Source: Acidobacteriota bacterium (GTDB taxonomy: Bacteria > Acidobacteriota > Polarisedimenticolia > QHYA01). From it: a stretch of 25,296 nt of DNA. Under the pieces are notes generated by a model, which worked only from the letters and a program-made list of their open reading frames with translations, was not told the origin of the DNA and did no database searches. The number at the start of each line of letters is the position of its first letter. Positions within the stretch are counted from its first letter, which is position 1. The stretch covers positions 1 through 25,296 of the forward strand of contig QHYA01000185.1 of assembly GCA_003223995.1 (NCBI GenBank). Reading direction: 5' to 3'. Both the position numbers and the translations under genes were made by a program. Below, piece after piece: positions 1-7,085 of the stretch.

Positions 1-262
1 TCAGCTTGTAGGTCAGAGCGAGAAGGGGCCGGTAGTGCCCGCTCTCCAGCCCTCCCCAACCTCCGAAGTAGTCGCTCTTGAAGATCCCGACGATGTCGAG
101 AGGGCCCGTGACGAACCTGTTCTGGAGCAGGTCGATCTTGTCGTCCAGGGCGAAGCCGTTCCAGGCCGAGCGGCTGTAGAGCGCCACGGCCAGACCGGAG
201 GGAAGGAGGAGCAGGGAACGCGGGAAGTGCCTCGGCAGCGGAGGTCTCGTCCTGGAGCCCAC
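1..262 (-). CDS. TMTC-like TPR membrane glycosyltransferase, N-terminal part (runs off left edge)
   Basis: Translating the minus strand from a GTG at 260-262 gives 87 residues that stay open to the window edge. After a basic N-terminus (SRTRPPLPRHFPR) comes a hydrophobic segment (LLLLPSGLAVALY). It is followed by the hallmark first luminal loop of TMTC/DUF1736-type proteins: an N-G-F-A-L-D-D motif near residue 45, then a G-P-L-D-x-x-x-I-F-x-x-D-Y-F-G-G stretch and a G-H-Y-R-P-L motif before the next helix. In this family the Asp pair is thought to act in dolichol- or polyprenyl-linked sugar transfer, and C-terminal TPRs normally follow; those lie outside the window. The start is 8 bp after the stop of the upstream glycosyltransferase, so the two are probably co-transcribed and may act together on a lipid-linked sugar. 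No strong ribosome binding site is visible, so the exact start is uncertain. Confidence 0.72.
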   Translation of the reverse strand, partial: MGSRTRPPLPRHFPRSLLLLPSGLAVALYSRSAWNGFALDDKIDLLQNRFVTGPLDIVGIFKSDYFGGWGGLESGHYRPLLALTYKL

Positions 263-270
263 CTTGGAGA

Positions 271-1095
271 TCAGGGAAGGAACAGCCGGGACCTCAGGAG
301 TCCCGTGCGATGCAGCAGGTATCGGCACGCGGTCCAGACCGTCTTCAGGCCGTACACGGTGCTCTGCCGCAGGTTCGCCGAGGAGGCGCCGGGGAAGTAG
401 CGTGTCGCGACGGGGACCTCCGCGATCCGCATCCGGAACGCAACGGCCTGGAAGATGACCTCGGTATCGAAGGCGAAGTCATTGCTGTTTCTCAGAAAAG
501 GGACCGTCTCGAGGAACCTGCGGCCGTAAGCGCGGTAGCCGGTGTGCATCTCGCTCAACGAGGTCCCGAGGACGGTATTCTCGATCGCCGTCAGGGCGCG
601 GTTCGCGCAGCGCTTGTAGAGCGGCATTCCCCCGGCTCGGGCTCCGCCGGGGGTCGCCATCCTCGACCCGAGAACCAAGTCCGCGCGGTTCTCGACGATC
701 GGCCGCGTGATCTCCGGGATGAGCGAGGCGTCGTACTGTCCGTCGGGGTGAAGCATGACGACTACGTCCGCGCCGAGCCGCAGGGCCTCCATGTAGCAGG
801 TCTTCTGGTTGCCGCCGTAGCCGACATTGTGCGGATGCCGGATGATGGCCAGCCCCAGGGCGCGAGCCACATCGACGGTCTCGTCGCGGCTCGCATCGTC
901 CACCAGCAGGATCCTGTCCGCGACATCCAGAGGGATGGCGCCGTAGGTCATCTGGAGGGTTTGAGCGGCATTGTAGGCAGGCATCACGATCATCGTGCGG
1001 AGAGAGCGTTGCGGTCCCGCCGCTGGGCGCGCCTGCCCGGTCTCTGCGGGCTGGCCCGCCCGAGCGGGAGAGCGGGACGTTTCGTCCAGCGCCAC
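271..1095 (-). CDS. Family 2 glycosyltransferase (dolichol/polyprenyl-phosphate mannosyltransferase-like)
   Basis: This is a GT-A fold glycosyltransferase that probably moves a sugar from a nucleotide donor to a lipid phosphate or glycan at the inner membrane face. The core begins MIVMPAYNAA and carries a LLVDDASRDET nucleotide-binding motif. It also has a HPDGQYD segment, the metal-binding region equivalent to DxD/DGQ, and the family's EMHTGYRAY motif. It ends without the extra C-terminal membrane helices of GtrB-type relatives. I chose the GTG at 1093-1095, which lies 7 bp after the ftsK stop and behind a purine-rich GGAGGGGG sequence. The ATG at 991-993 gives 240 residues, nearer the usual family start, and is the main alternative; the 34 residues between are low-complexity. 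The neighbouring TMTC-like gene is a plausible partner, as such pairs make and use polyprenyl-phosphate sugars. Substrate cannot be read from sequence. Confidence 0.85.
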   Translation of the reverse strand: MALDETSRSPARAGQPAETGQARPAAGPQRSLRTMIVMPAYNAAQTLQMTYGAIPLDVADRILLVDDASRDETVDVARALGLAIIRHPHNVGYGGNQKTCYMEALRLGADVVVMLHPDGQYDASLIPEITRPIVENRADLVLGSRMATPGGARAGGMPLYKRCANRALTAIENTVLGTSLSEMHTGYRAYGRRFLETVPFLRNSNDFAFDTEVIFQAVAFRMRIAEVPVATRYFPGASSANLRQSTVYGLKTVWTACRYLLHRTGLLRSRLFLP

Positions 1096-1102
1096 GGCCC
1101 TC

Positions 1103-3391
1103 TCAGCCCCCCTCCTCGGCGATCTGGCCGAGCCGCTCGAGGAACTCCGGGCCAACAAGGACCTCTCGCGGCTTCGCTCCCTCTCCGGGGCCCACGATCC
1201 CCTCGTCCTCCATCATGTCCACGATGCGGGCCGCGCGGGCATAGCCCAGGCGCAGGCGCCTCTGGAGGTGGGAGACCGAGGCCTGGCCTGTCGTGACCAC
1301 CAGGCGCACAGCCTGACGATACATCTCGTCCCGTTCGGCGTCGTGGGAGTCCGCCTCTTCCTCTTCCGCATCCTGCAGCACGGACGTGTTGTAGGAGGGA
1401 GTGGCCTGTTTCTTGAGGAAATCGACGATGCGGCAGGTCTCCGGCTCCGTGACGAGAGCCCCGTGGACACGGATCAGCCGGGAGGAACCGGGAGGAAGGA
1501 AGAGCAGGTCCCCGCTGCCCAGAAGCGCCTCCGCCCCGCCCGTGTCGAGGATGGTGCGGGAATCGACCTTCTGGCTGACCCGGAAGGCGATGCGGGCCGG
1601 AAAGTTCGCCTTGATGATGCCGGTGATCACGTCCACCGATGGCCGCTGGGTGGCGAGGACGAGATGGATGCCCACGGCCCTCGCCATCTGGGCCAGCCGC
1701 GTGATCGATTCCTCGACCTCCACCGAGGCCACCATCATCAGGTCCGCCAGTTCGTCGATGACCACCACGATGTAGGGGAGAGGCCGCAGCGGCTCCTCCG
1801 CGCCGGTCTTCTCGTTCCGCCGCGTGCGGTTCGGTTCATGCCGCAGCAGGGTGTTGAACTGTTCGATGTTGCGAACCCCCGTCGTGGCCAGCGTCCTGTA
1901 GCGGATCTCCATCTCCCTCACGGCCCACTTCAGGGCCGCAGCGGCCTTTTTCATGTCGGTGACGACGGGGATCAGCAGGTGAGGTTCCAGGTCGGTGACA
2001 TACGGCTCCCCGTCGATGGTCTTGCCCAGGGCGAGCGTGAGCCGGCTGCGCGAGGCGGCGAAGGCCGTGCTGCCGATCACGTCGCGGAGGTGGATGGTCT
2101 CCTTCAGGACGTTGGGGACCTCGACGCCGACAGTGGACTTTCCCGCGACCCGGTCCACGCGGATCGACTCGGCCTTCAGGGCAAGGCAAAGGTCGTCCAC
2201 GAGGCTGAGGATGCGGCTGTACTTCACCCCTGGCTCCGGCTTGAACTCATAGGTCGTGACGACGGGCCCGGGGTGGATCTGGACGACCTGCCCCTCGACC
2301 GCAAACTCCCGCAGCTTATCGGACATCAACCGCGCCCTCTCGATCAGCTCCCTCTCGTTGACAGGGGATTCGGCCGGCGGGGGGGCCAGCAGATCGATGG
2401 AGGGGAGAGAGAAGCTCCCCGCGGGCGGGGGGTGCGGCGATAGCGGCAGGGGTGGCTGGGCAGGCCCGGGGGCGCGACGCGGCAGGACGGGGGTCCCCGC
2501 GCCTTCGCCCGCGCGTGGGGACTGACCCGATCGGCCGGACCCATCGGCCTGCATCCTCTTGCCTTCCTCATCGGGCGAACCCGGCAACGAAGCGCGCGAA
2601 GACGGCCTCGGCGCTCCGCCGGCATGTGATGCAGCGGACCGGGAACTCGCGGATCGCAAGCCGTCCGCCTGCTCGGCCTCTCCGTCTCGCTCCCTTCTCA
2701 GCTCTTGCTTCTGCCGGCGGCGCTGCTCGCGAAGGTGCTTGCGCAGCACGGCGCGGCGCATCTTCTCCTTGCGGCGGGCCTCGCGGAAGCGGGCCCACCG
2801 GACCCTGAGCGACTGGGACAGATGCCGCATGGGCCGGGCGGTCAGGGCGCCCACAACGGCGAAGGAGAAGCGCGTCGAGAAGATCAGCCCCAGGGCGATG
2901 CCGCAAGCGGCCCCGATGATGGCGCCGAACCATCCGACCTGCTCCTCGGCCAGTCTCGCGATGGCAGCGCCGATCAGACCGCCCGCGGCCATCGTGTCCC
3001 CACGGAACTCCATCTCGCCCGGGAAGAAGGCCGACAGCAGAACGGCGAAGGCAAGAAGGACGACGATGAGGCCGACGGCCCGAGCCCAGGCTGGCTCAGC
3101 GCCCCTCGAAGGGGCCGGCGAGCGAGAGCCCCTGAGAAGCGCCCAGGAGAAGATCATGAGGGCGAGAGGCAAGGCGATCGCGGCGAAGCCGAGAGACTCG
3201 AAGGCTCCGCGGGAGATGTTCGCTCCCACCGGACCGATCCAGTTCAGCGGCTTGCCGGTGCGCTCGACCCACCAGGAGGGATCGTCCGGATGGTAGGTCA
3301 GCAGCGACACGGCAAGAAGCGCTCCTGCCGCCAGCAGCAGCACTCCTGCCATCTCACCGAGACGCGGCTCGCGGAGCCCCCTCCAGGACAT
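1103..3391 (-). CDS. ftsK: DNA translocase FtsK lacking its Walker A segment
   Basis: FtsK pumps DNA at the septum to finish chromosome segregation. Four N-terminal membrane helices (within residues 14-190) are followed by a long charged, Pro-rich linker. Then comes the alpha/beta translocase region (GPVVTTYEFKPEPG, VAGKSTVGVEVPN), a Walker B (YIVVVIDELADLMM, near 539), LATQRPSVDVITG, and a C-terminal winged-helix gamma domain (about 685-760) that reads KOPS sites. The oddity is at residue 470: LALGKTIDGEPYVTDLE runs straight into PHLLIPVVTDM. In the family about 51 residues lie between two PHLL-like repeats there, including the G-T-T-G-S-G-K-S Walker A. All of that is absent, in frame, so as written the protein should not bind or hydrolyse ATP. 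The ATG at 3389-3391 has an AGGGA upstream; a TTG at 3455-3457 would add 22 residues. Confidence 0.92.
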   Translation of the reverse strand: MSWRGLREPRLGEMAGVLLLAAGALLAVSLLTYHPDDPSWWVERTGKPLNWIGPVGANISRGAFESLGFAAIALPLALMIFSWALLRGSRSPAPSRGAEPAWARAVGLIVVLLAFAVLLSAFFPGEMEFRGDTMAAGGLIGAAIARLAEEQVGWFGAIIGAACGIALGLIFSTRFSFAVVGALTARPMRHLSQSLRVRWARFREARRKEKMRRAVLRKHLREQRRRQKQELRRERDGEAEQADGLRSASSRSAASHAGGAPRPSSRASLPGSPDEEGKRMQADGSGRSGQSPRAGEGAGTPVLPRRAPGPAQPPLPLSPHPPPAGSFSLPSIDLLAPPPAESPVNERELIERARLMSDKLREFAVEGQVVQIHPGPVVTTYEFKPEPGVKYSRILSLVDDLCLALKAESIRVDRVAGKSTVGVEVPNVLKETIHLRDVIGSTAFAASRSRLTLALGKTIDGEPYVTDLEPHLLIPVVTDMKKAAAALKWAVREMEIRYRTLATTGVRNIEQFNTLLRHEPNRTRRNEKTGAEEPLRPLPYIVVVIDELADLMMVASVEVEESITRLAQMARAVGIHLVLATQRPSVDVITGIIKANFPARIAFRVSQKVDSRTILDTGGAEALLGSGDLLFLPPGSSRLIRVHGALVTEPETCRIVDFLKKQATPSYNTSVLQDAEEEEADSHDAERDEMYRQAVRLVVTTGQASVSHLQRRLRLGYARAARIVDMMEDEGIVGPGEGAKPREVLVGPEFLERLGQIAEEGG

Positions 3392-3488
3392 CGATTCCCT
3401 ATGGCCCTCGATCAAATCCCGCAACCACCCGATCAAGTCCCCGGAGACCCCTGACAATGACCGATGGGTCTTCCACTAGCCCCATCCC

Positions 3489-3543
3489 GGGACATCGTGT
3501 CGGCGGGACTCATGAGTTCCGCGAATTATAGAGCAGGCGGGAC
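3489..3543. repeat. Decayed copy of the rsmA 3' end (repeat copy A)
   Basis: This stretch resembles 3677-3730, which covers the last codons and stop of rsmA plus about 20 bp beyond. The first 11 bases (GGGACATCGTG) are identical, as are the last 13 (GAGCAGGCGGGAC), with substitutions and a one-base length difference between. Read on the minus strand it gives SRLLYNSRNS-stop where rsmA ends SRLLHDSPFL-stop. It looks like a remnant of a duplicated rsmA tail, with 133 bp between the copies. Confidence 0.55.
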
Positions 3544-3676
3544 CGCAGAGGGTCAGCGTTCGGTCGCGACAGCGGGGGGGAGCTGAGAGCGCACGACGTC
3601 GTGGATCAGTCGGGAGTCTGACAGTGCTCTGGCGCTGTCGGCTTCGTCGAAAAAGTCAGCGGGTGGCCGGCCTCCG

Positions 3677-3730
3677 GGGACATCGTGCCGCAGAGGTCAT
3701 AGGAAGGGCGAATCATGGAGCAGGCGGGAC
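3677..3730. repeat. Repeat copy B, overlapping the rsmA stop codon
   Basis: This is the partner of the imperfect direct repeat at 3489-3543. It spans the last rsmA codons and the first bases after the stop. The 133 bp between the two copies, and the gap from 3458 to 3696 as a whole, hold no gene I can support and no clear terminator. Confidence 0.55.
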
Positions 3731-4548
3731 AGCTCGACGTACTGGCCGGGAGTGAGCTGCTCGGGGCGGGCATTCTCCGGTGCCCCGCAGAGGCGCAGCA
3801 TCTCCCGCAGCTTGGCGGGGAAGTCGGGCGACGGGGAGGGCGACAAGCTGCGCAGCGCGTTGACAAGCATCTTCCGCCGCTGAGCGAAGGCGCGTTTCAG
3901 GAGGTTCTCGACGGAATCGAGAACCTTCAGGGGAAGCGCCGGCGATTGCGGGAACTCCAGCGCGATCACGCTCGCTCGCACCTTGGGCGGGGGTCGAAAG
4001 GCGCCCGGGGGGAGCTCCAGCACAGGCCGGCCGCGGCAGGTGAGGGCGACCAGGACGGAAATGTAGCCGTACTCGCGGCTGCCCGCGTCCGCGAGCAGCC
4101 TCGCGGCGACCTCCTTCTGCGTCATCAGGAGAGCGTTGGAAAGGAGATGGGCTGTCCTCAGCAGCTTCTGGACGACGGCCGTGGCGATGCTGAAGGGGAG
4201 GTTCCCGATGACCCGGATCCGCCCGCCGGGTGGGGCCAGCTTCCGGGCGATCCCCGCGAGGTCGGTCTCGAGAATGTCCCCGGGCAGGACCTCGACCGAA
4301 GGAAACCCCGCAAGGGAGCGGCGCAGATCCTCCGCGAGCCTCTCGTCGATCTCGACGGCGACCAGGGAGCGAACGGCTCCGGCGAGCAGTCGTGTGAGAG
4401 CGCCCCTTCCCGGGCCAATCTCCAGGACCCCATCGCCTGCGGAAGGGGCGAAAGCCTCGATGATGCGCTGGCAGGCCCTCCGGTCCGCTAGGAAATGCTG
4501 TCCCCACCTCCGGCGAGCGCGCCGCGCGGTACTTGCCGATCCCTTCAT
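3697..4548 (-). CDS. rsmA: 16S rRNA (adenine1518-N6/adenine1519-N6)-dimethyltransferase RsmA
   Basis: RsmA (KsgA) uses S-adenosylmethionine to dimethylate two adjacent adenines in the 3' terminal helix of 16S rRNA, a late check in 30S assembly. The 283-residue product has the family N-terminus GQHFL (16-20) and SAM motif I EIGPGRGALT (43-52). It also has the acidic ribose-binding residue in VAVEIDERL, PGDILETD, and the catalytic N-L-P-F tetrad at 116-119 in place of the commoner N-L-P-Y. MTQKEVAARL and PPPKVRASV mark the end of the methyltransferase fold, and a helical C-terminal domain follows. Length and motif order are normal, so the gene looks intact. The start is 8 bp after the stop of the VWFA-related gene, so the two are likely co-transcribed; no Shine-Dalgarno is obvious. 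Its stop lies within a short direct repeat with a decayed copy downstream. Confidence 0.97.
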   Translation of the reverse strand: MKGSASTARRARRRWGQHFLADRRACQRIIEAFAPSAGDGVLEIGPGRGALTRLLAGAVRSLVAVEIDERLAEDLRRSLAGFPSVEVLPGDILETDLAGIARKLAPPGGRIRVIGNLPFSIATAVVQKLLRTAHLLSNALLMTQKEVAARLLADAGSREYGYISVLVALTCRGRPVLELPPGAFRPPPKVRASVIALEFPQSPALPLKVLDSVENLLKRAFAQRRKMLVNALRSLSPSPSPDFPAKLREMLRLCGAPENARPEQLTPGQYVELSRLLHDSPFL

Positions 4549-4556
4549 CTAATAGG

Positions 4557-6647
4557 CTATTTGCGGCCGGCCTGGCCGGAGGCGGCATGGGACGGCTGGC
4601 CCGCGGCCGGAAGCATCCCGAACCGCGCGGCGGAACCTGCAACCTGTGAGACGCCGTCCTTGCCGGTTCCATCAAGAAGAACCTCGAAGACGTAGTCTCC
4701 GGGAGCGAGGCGGCTCGTGGGCAGCAGATCGACCAGAGTCTCGCAGCGCGGTCGCTTCCGATCCTCGAGAACCACGTCGGTGGGGGGAATCTTTTCCACG
4801 AGGCCCGATCCTTCCTTCATCAGCCTGCGCTCGAATCGGAGCGGACCTGTTGCCGCTCCGGAGGTCGCCTCGCAGATCGCCGTCATCGCGGCCAGGGACG
4901 TGTCGGATGCCATCGCCTGCTGGACCAGCAACGGCTCGATGCTGCCCGCTCCCCCGACCACGTCCTCTCTTGCTGCGCTCTCCGACTCCTTCGCCTTCTT
5001 TCCCGTGGAGGTCATCCCTGAGCCCTTGACGACGAGATTCTTTCCCGCCGGCCGCCCCAGGACCGGGCCGACGAGGAAGGTCCCCTTTCCTGGCAGGTCC
5101 GGCACCTGGATCGTCTCTGCCCAGGAGGAGCGCACGCCTCCTTCGGGGTTCGACAGCACGACGCGGAGGTTGTATTCACCGGGCTTCAGGACGACCGGCT
5201 CGAGAAAGGACACCTGTCTTTGCCGGGCTCCGCCAGTCGTGCCGCGGCTGCGGACTATTATGCGACGATCGAAGCTGTGCACGATTCTCGTGCCCTGCAC
5301 CAGCACGGCGCCGAAGTCCTGGCTGACCTCGCCCGACCCCTCCAGGACGAGAGGGAAGCCGAGGGCGATGACGGCGTTCCACGAGTCCTTTGCTGCCGGC
5401 TGGAGCGGGAAGATGTGCGCGCGCAGGATGCCGTTCTGCGCCTTTCCGGGGTTGCTGAAGGCGGCCAGCAGCAGCGACTCCCGCTTCTTCTCGGGAGAGC
5501 GGAACCCGAAGCGATTGGCATAGAGAGGCCGCAATCCCGCCCCTTTCACCGATACTTTGATGCCCCGGTCAACGTCGAGCCCGGCGTTCTTTGGATAGAA
5601 ACCCAGCGAGTACCGGCAGGCGAGATTGCTCCGTGCGCGCTGGAGCCCCAGGCTGAGGTTGTTGGTGTTGAACGTATGCGTGCCGCCCGTCGCCTCCGCG
5701 AGCCAGCCAAGGGCGTTCGGGATGGTGCTGATGTGGGAGTACGGCGAAGACGGTCGGGCCGGCTCGACGAGCCGGCTCGCAACGGGCCGTCAGCCGGGGC
5801 AATAACCCCCGCCGTGCCCTCCTCCGCCACCTCCTCCAAGGTCCTCGGCGTCGGGAGTGTCGAGCCCTCGCGCCGAAACCGTGTGCAGCGAAACGCGGGC
5901 CGAGCCGGCGAGACCGGCCAGATTCGTCATCCGCCCCTCGATCTCCCCCTTGAGGTCGTCGAGGTTCGACAGGAAGACGACGGCCTTGCTCCCCGGTTCC
6001 GCGTCGAGCACCTGCATCAAGGCGATGAGGCCATCCAGGTACTGCTCGTCGGTCCTGTGGTTGAACTCGTCCGCCCACAACGTCACGTCCTTGCCCATCC
6101 GGTCCAGGGCCCTGAGGACCTCCGCTCGGTCGGCCGCGAAGTTCTGCTCCACGCGCAAGGACCCGGTCAGGGCGGCAACCATGAACTGGTCGGTCGGACC
6201 CTCGGATTCCGACACCATTCTCTTCACCGCTCTGAGAACGGCCGGCCGCCATCTCGCCCCCACGTGCGCATAGTCGAGGGCGAAGACGATCCTGCGGGGC
6301 TCGGCCGCCCGCGCCTGCACCCCCGCAAGGTCGGTCCCTGCGGGCCCACCCCCTTCCTCCTCCGCCGGTGCCGCTGGCGCCTTGGTCTCCGCCGGCGCCT
6401 CGCACTCGACATCGAAGGTGTCCACCGGCGTAGCCTCACCCTCCACCATGAGCCGGAAATCATCCTTCGACAAACCCGGCACGGGCCGCCCTTGCCTGTC
6501 GACAACGACGACGTCGAGGATCACGAGACGGACCTCGACCTTCTCGGTCAGGTCGGACGGCAGTGGTTTCTGCTCCGCAGCCCGGGCCGCGCGTGGAAGC
6601 AAGGAAATCAGAGACAGGGGCAGCAGAATGGACATCCGAGACCGCAT
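4557..6647 (-). CDS. Secreted VWFA-related protein with in-frame TGA (candidate selenoprotein, CxxU)
   Basis: This is one reading frame of 696 codons with a single internal TGA (5790-5792, codon 286). The ATG at 6645-6647 follows a strong GGAGG 7 bases upstream. Residues 1-24 are a signal peptide ending in A-R-A-A, so the product is exported. Next come the family's VVVVDRQGRPVPGL segment and a VWA-like domain (RRIVFALDYAHVG, FNHRTDEQYLDGL, AVVFLSNLDDL, ARVSLHTVSARGL). A Gly-rich run with one His then leads to Y-C-P-G-TGA. After the TGA the same frame continues with the second half of the domain (NALGWLAEATGG, NTNNLSLGL, YSLGFYPKN), then Ig-like C-terminal segments to 4557. Reading TGA as selenocysteine gives C283-P-G-U286. 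The classical MIDAS D-x-S-x-S is replaced by D-Y-A-H. Alternatives are a nonsense mutation or a sequencing error. Coding is near certain; selenocysteine is inferred. Confidence 0.78.
5758..5792 (-). promoter_or_regulatory. Candidate bacterial SECIS: TGA plus downstream hairpin
   Basis: On the coding (minus) strand the TGA at 5792-5790 is followed by 13 bases and then a perfect 8-bp stem GCCGGCTC / GAGCCGGC closing a 3-base loop GTC. The loop starts 22 bases after the TGA (21 bases lie between) and its first base is G. Beyond an A-C mismatch, two further base pairs can form at the foot. Bacterial SECIS elements, as generally modelled, sit just downstream of the UGA, with the loop about 16-37 bases away and a G among its first two bases. 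The fit is good, but chance hairpins are common in GC-rich DNA. Confidence 0.5.
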
Positions 6648-6686
6648 GGCAAGCCCTCCTGTTCTGGTAGGCTTCTCGAGAGTGGC

Positions 6687-6716
6687 ACGATACGTCCGGC
6701 AGATGGCGTAGGTCAA
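6687..6716 (-). promoter_or_regulatory. Putative sigma-70 promoter for the VWFA-related gene
   Basis: On the minus strand a TTGACC (6716-6711) is followed by 18 bases and TATCGT (6692-6687). Transcription would begin near 6680 and leave a short leader carrying the GGAGG of the VWFA-related gene. The 195-bp gap to the divergent toxin-antitoxin operon holds this and the plus-strand promoter. Predicted from sequence only. Confidence 0.45.
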
Positions 6717-6771
6717 ACGTTTTCGGCTACGGAATCGATGTCGATGGCGCAATCAATGGAGTCAGAACCTC

Positions 6772-6800
6772 TTGACGCGCAACCTCTTCGCCGTTAGGAT
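6772..6800 (+). promoter_or_regulatory. Putative sigma-70 promoter for the toxin-antitoxin operon
   Basis: TTGACG at 6772-6777, a 17-base spacer and TAGGAT at 6795-6800 fit a sigma-70 promoter reading toward the antitoxin. The start would be near 6807, giving a leader of about 35 bases with a GGAG before the GTG start. A short palindrome ATTGCAAT lies at 6817-6824, just past the predicted start. It is a possible operator, since ribbon-helix-helix antitoxins usually repress their own operon. Confidence 0.5.
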
Positions 6801-6842
6801 TCCGTTTTGGAACCATATTGCAATCATGAGCAGGAGACTTCC

Positions 6843-7085
6843 GTGCATACAGTTACGATAAAGAACATCCCCAGAAACCTCTACAAGAAGCTAAAGGAAA
6901 GCGCGGCGATGCACCGCCGTAGCATCAACAGCGAGGTCATTACGTGTCTGGAGCGGGCGCTCCGCAGTAATCGGCTTGACGCCGAGGCCTTTCTGGAGAG
7001 CGCTCGTGCGCTGCGCAACCAGATGGGAGGCATCTTCATAAGGGACGCCGATCTGAGCATGGCAAAAAACGAGGGCCGCCTTTGA
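6843..7085 (+). CDS. FitA/VapB-type ribbon-helix-helix antitoxin
   Basis: This 80-residue protein begins HTVTIKNIPRNLYKKLKE and continues with RRSINSEVITCLERAL. That is the classic FitA-like Arc/MetJ ribbon-helix-helix: a beta strand that contacts DNA, then two helices for dimerisation. The C-terminal part (FIRDADLSMAKNEGRL) is the region that, in characterised pairs, folds onto the toxin and blocks its active site. The GTG at 6843 was chosen because a GGAG sits 7 bases upstream and the protein then begins at the conserved strand; an upstream TTG at 6807 would add 12 non-conserved residues. The stop overlaps the toxin start by three bases, so the pair is translationally coupled. It should neutralise the PIN toxin and repress the operon. 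Base composition is lower in GC than its neighbours, in keeping with horizontal transfer. Confidence 0.9.
   Translation: MHTVTIKNIPRNLYKKLKESAAMHRRSINSEVITCLERALRSNRLDAEAFLESARALRNQMGGIFIRDADLSMAKNEGRL

Noticed and set aside
995..2443. Long plus-strand reading frame opposite ftsK
   Set aside because: It lies wholly antisense to ftsK, has no recognisable motif and Arg/Gly/Asp-rich composition typical of shadows in GC-rich DNA.
4557..5549. Separate gene starting at the GTG at 5549
   Set aside because: The same frame is open and family-like up to the TGA at 5790, and a start at 5549 would cut the conserved domain. It is the C-terminal part of the TGA-containing gene.
5220..6797. 525-codon plus-strand frame opposite the VWFA-related gene
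   Set aside because: No family resemblance, while the minus strand has a signal peptide, Shine-Dalgarno and domain match. It is a shadow.
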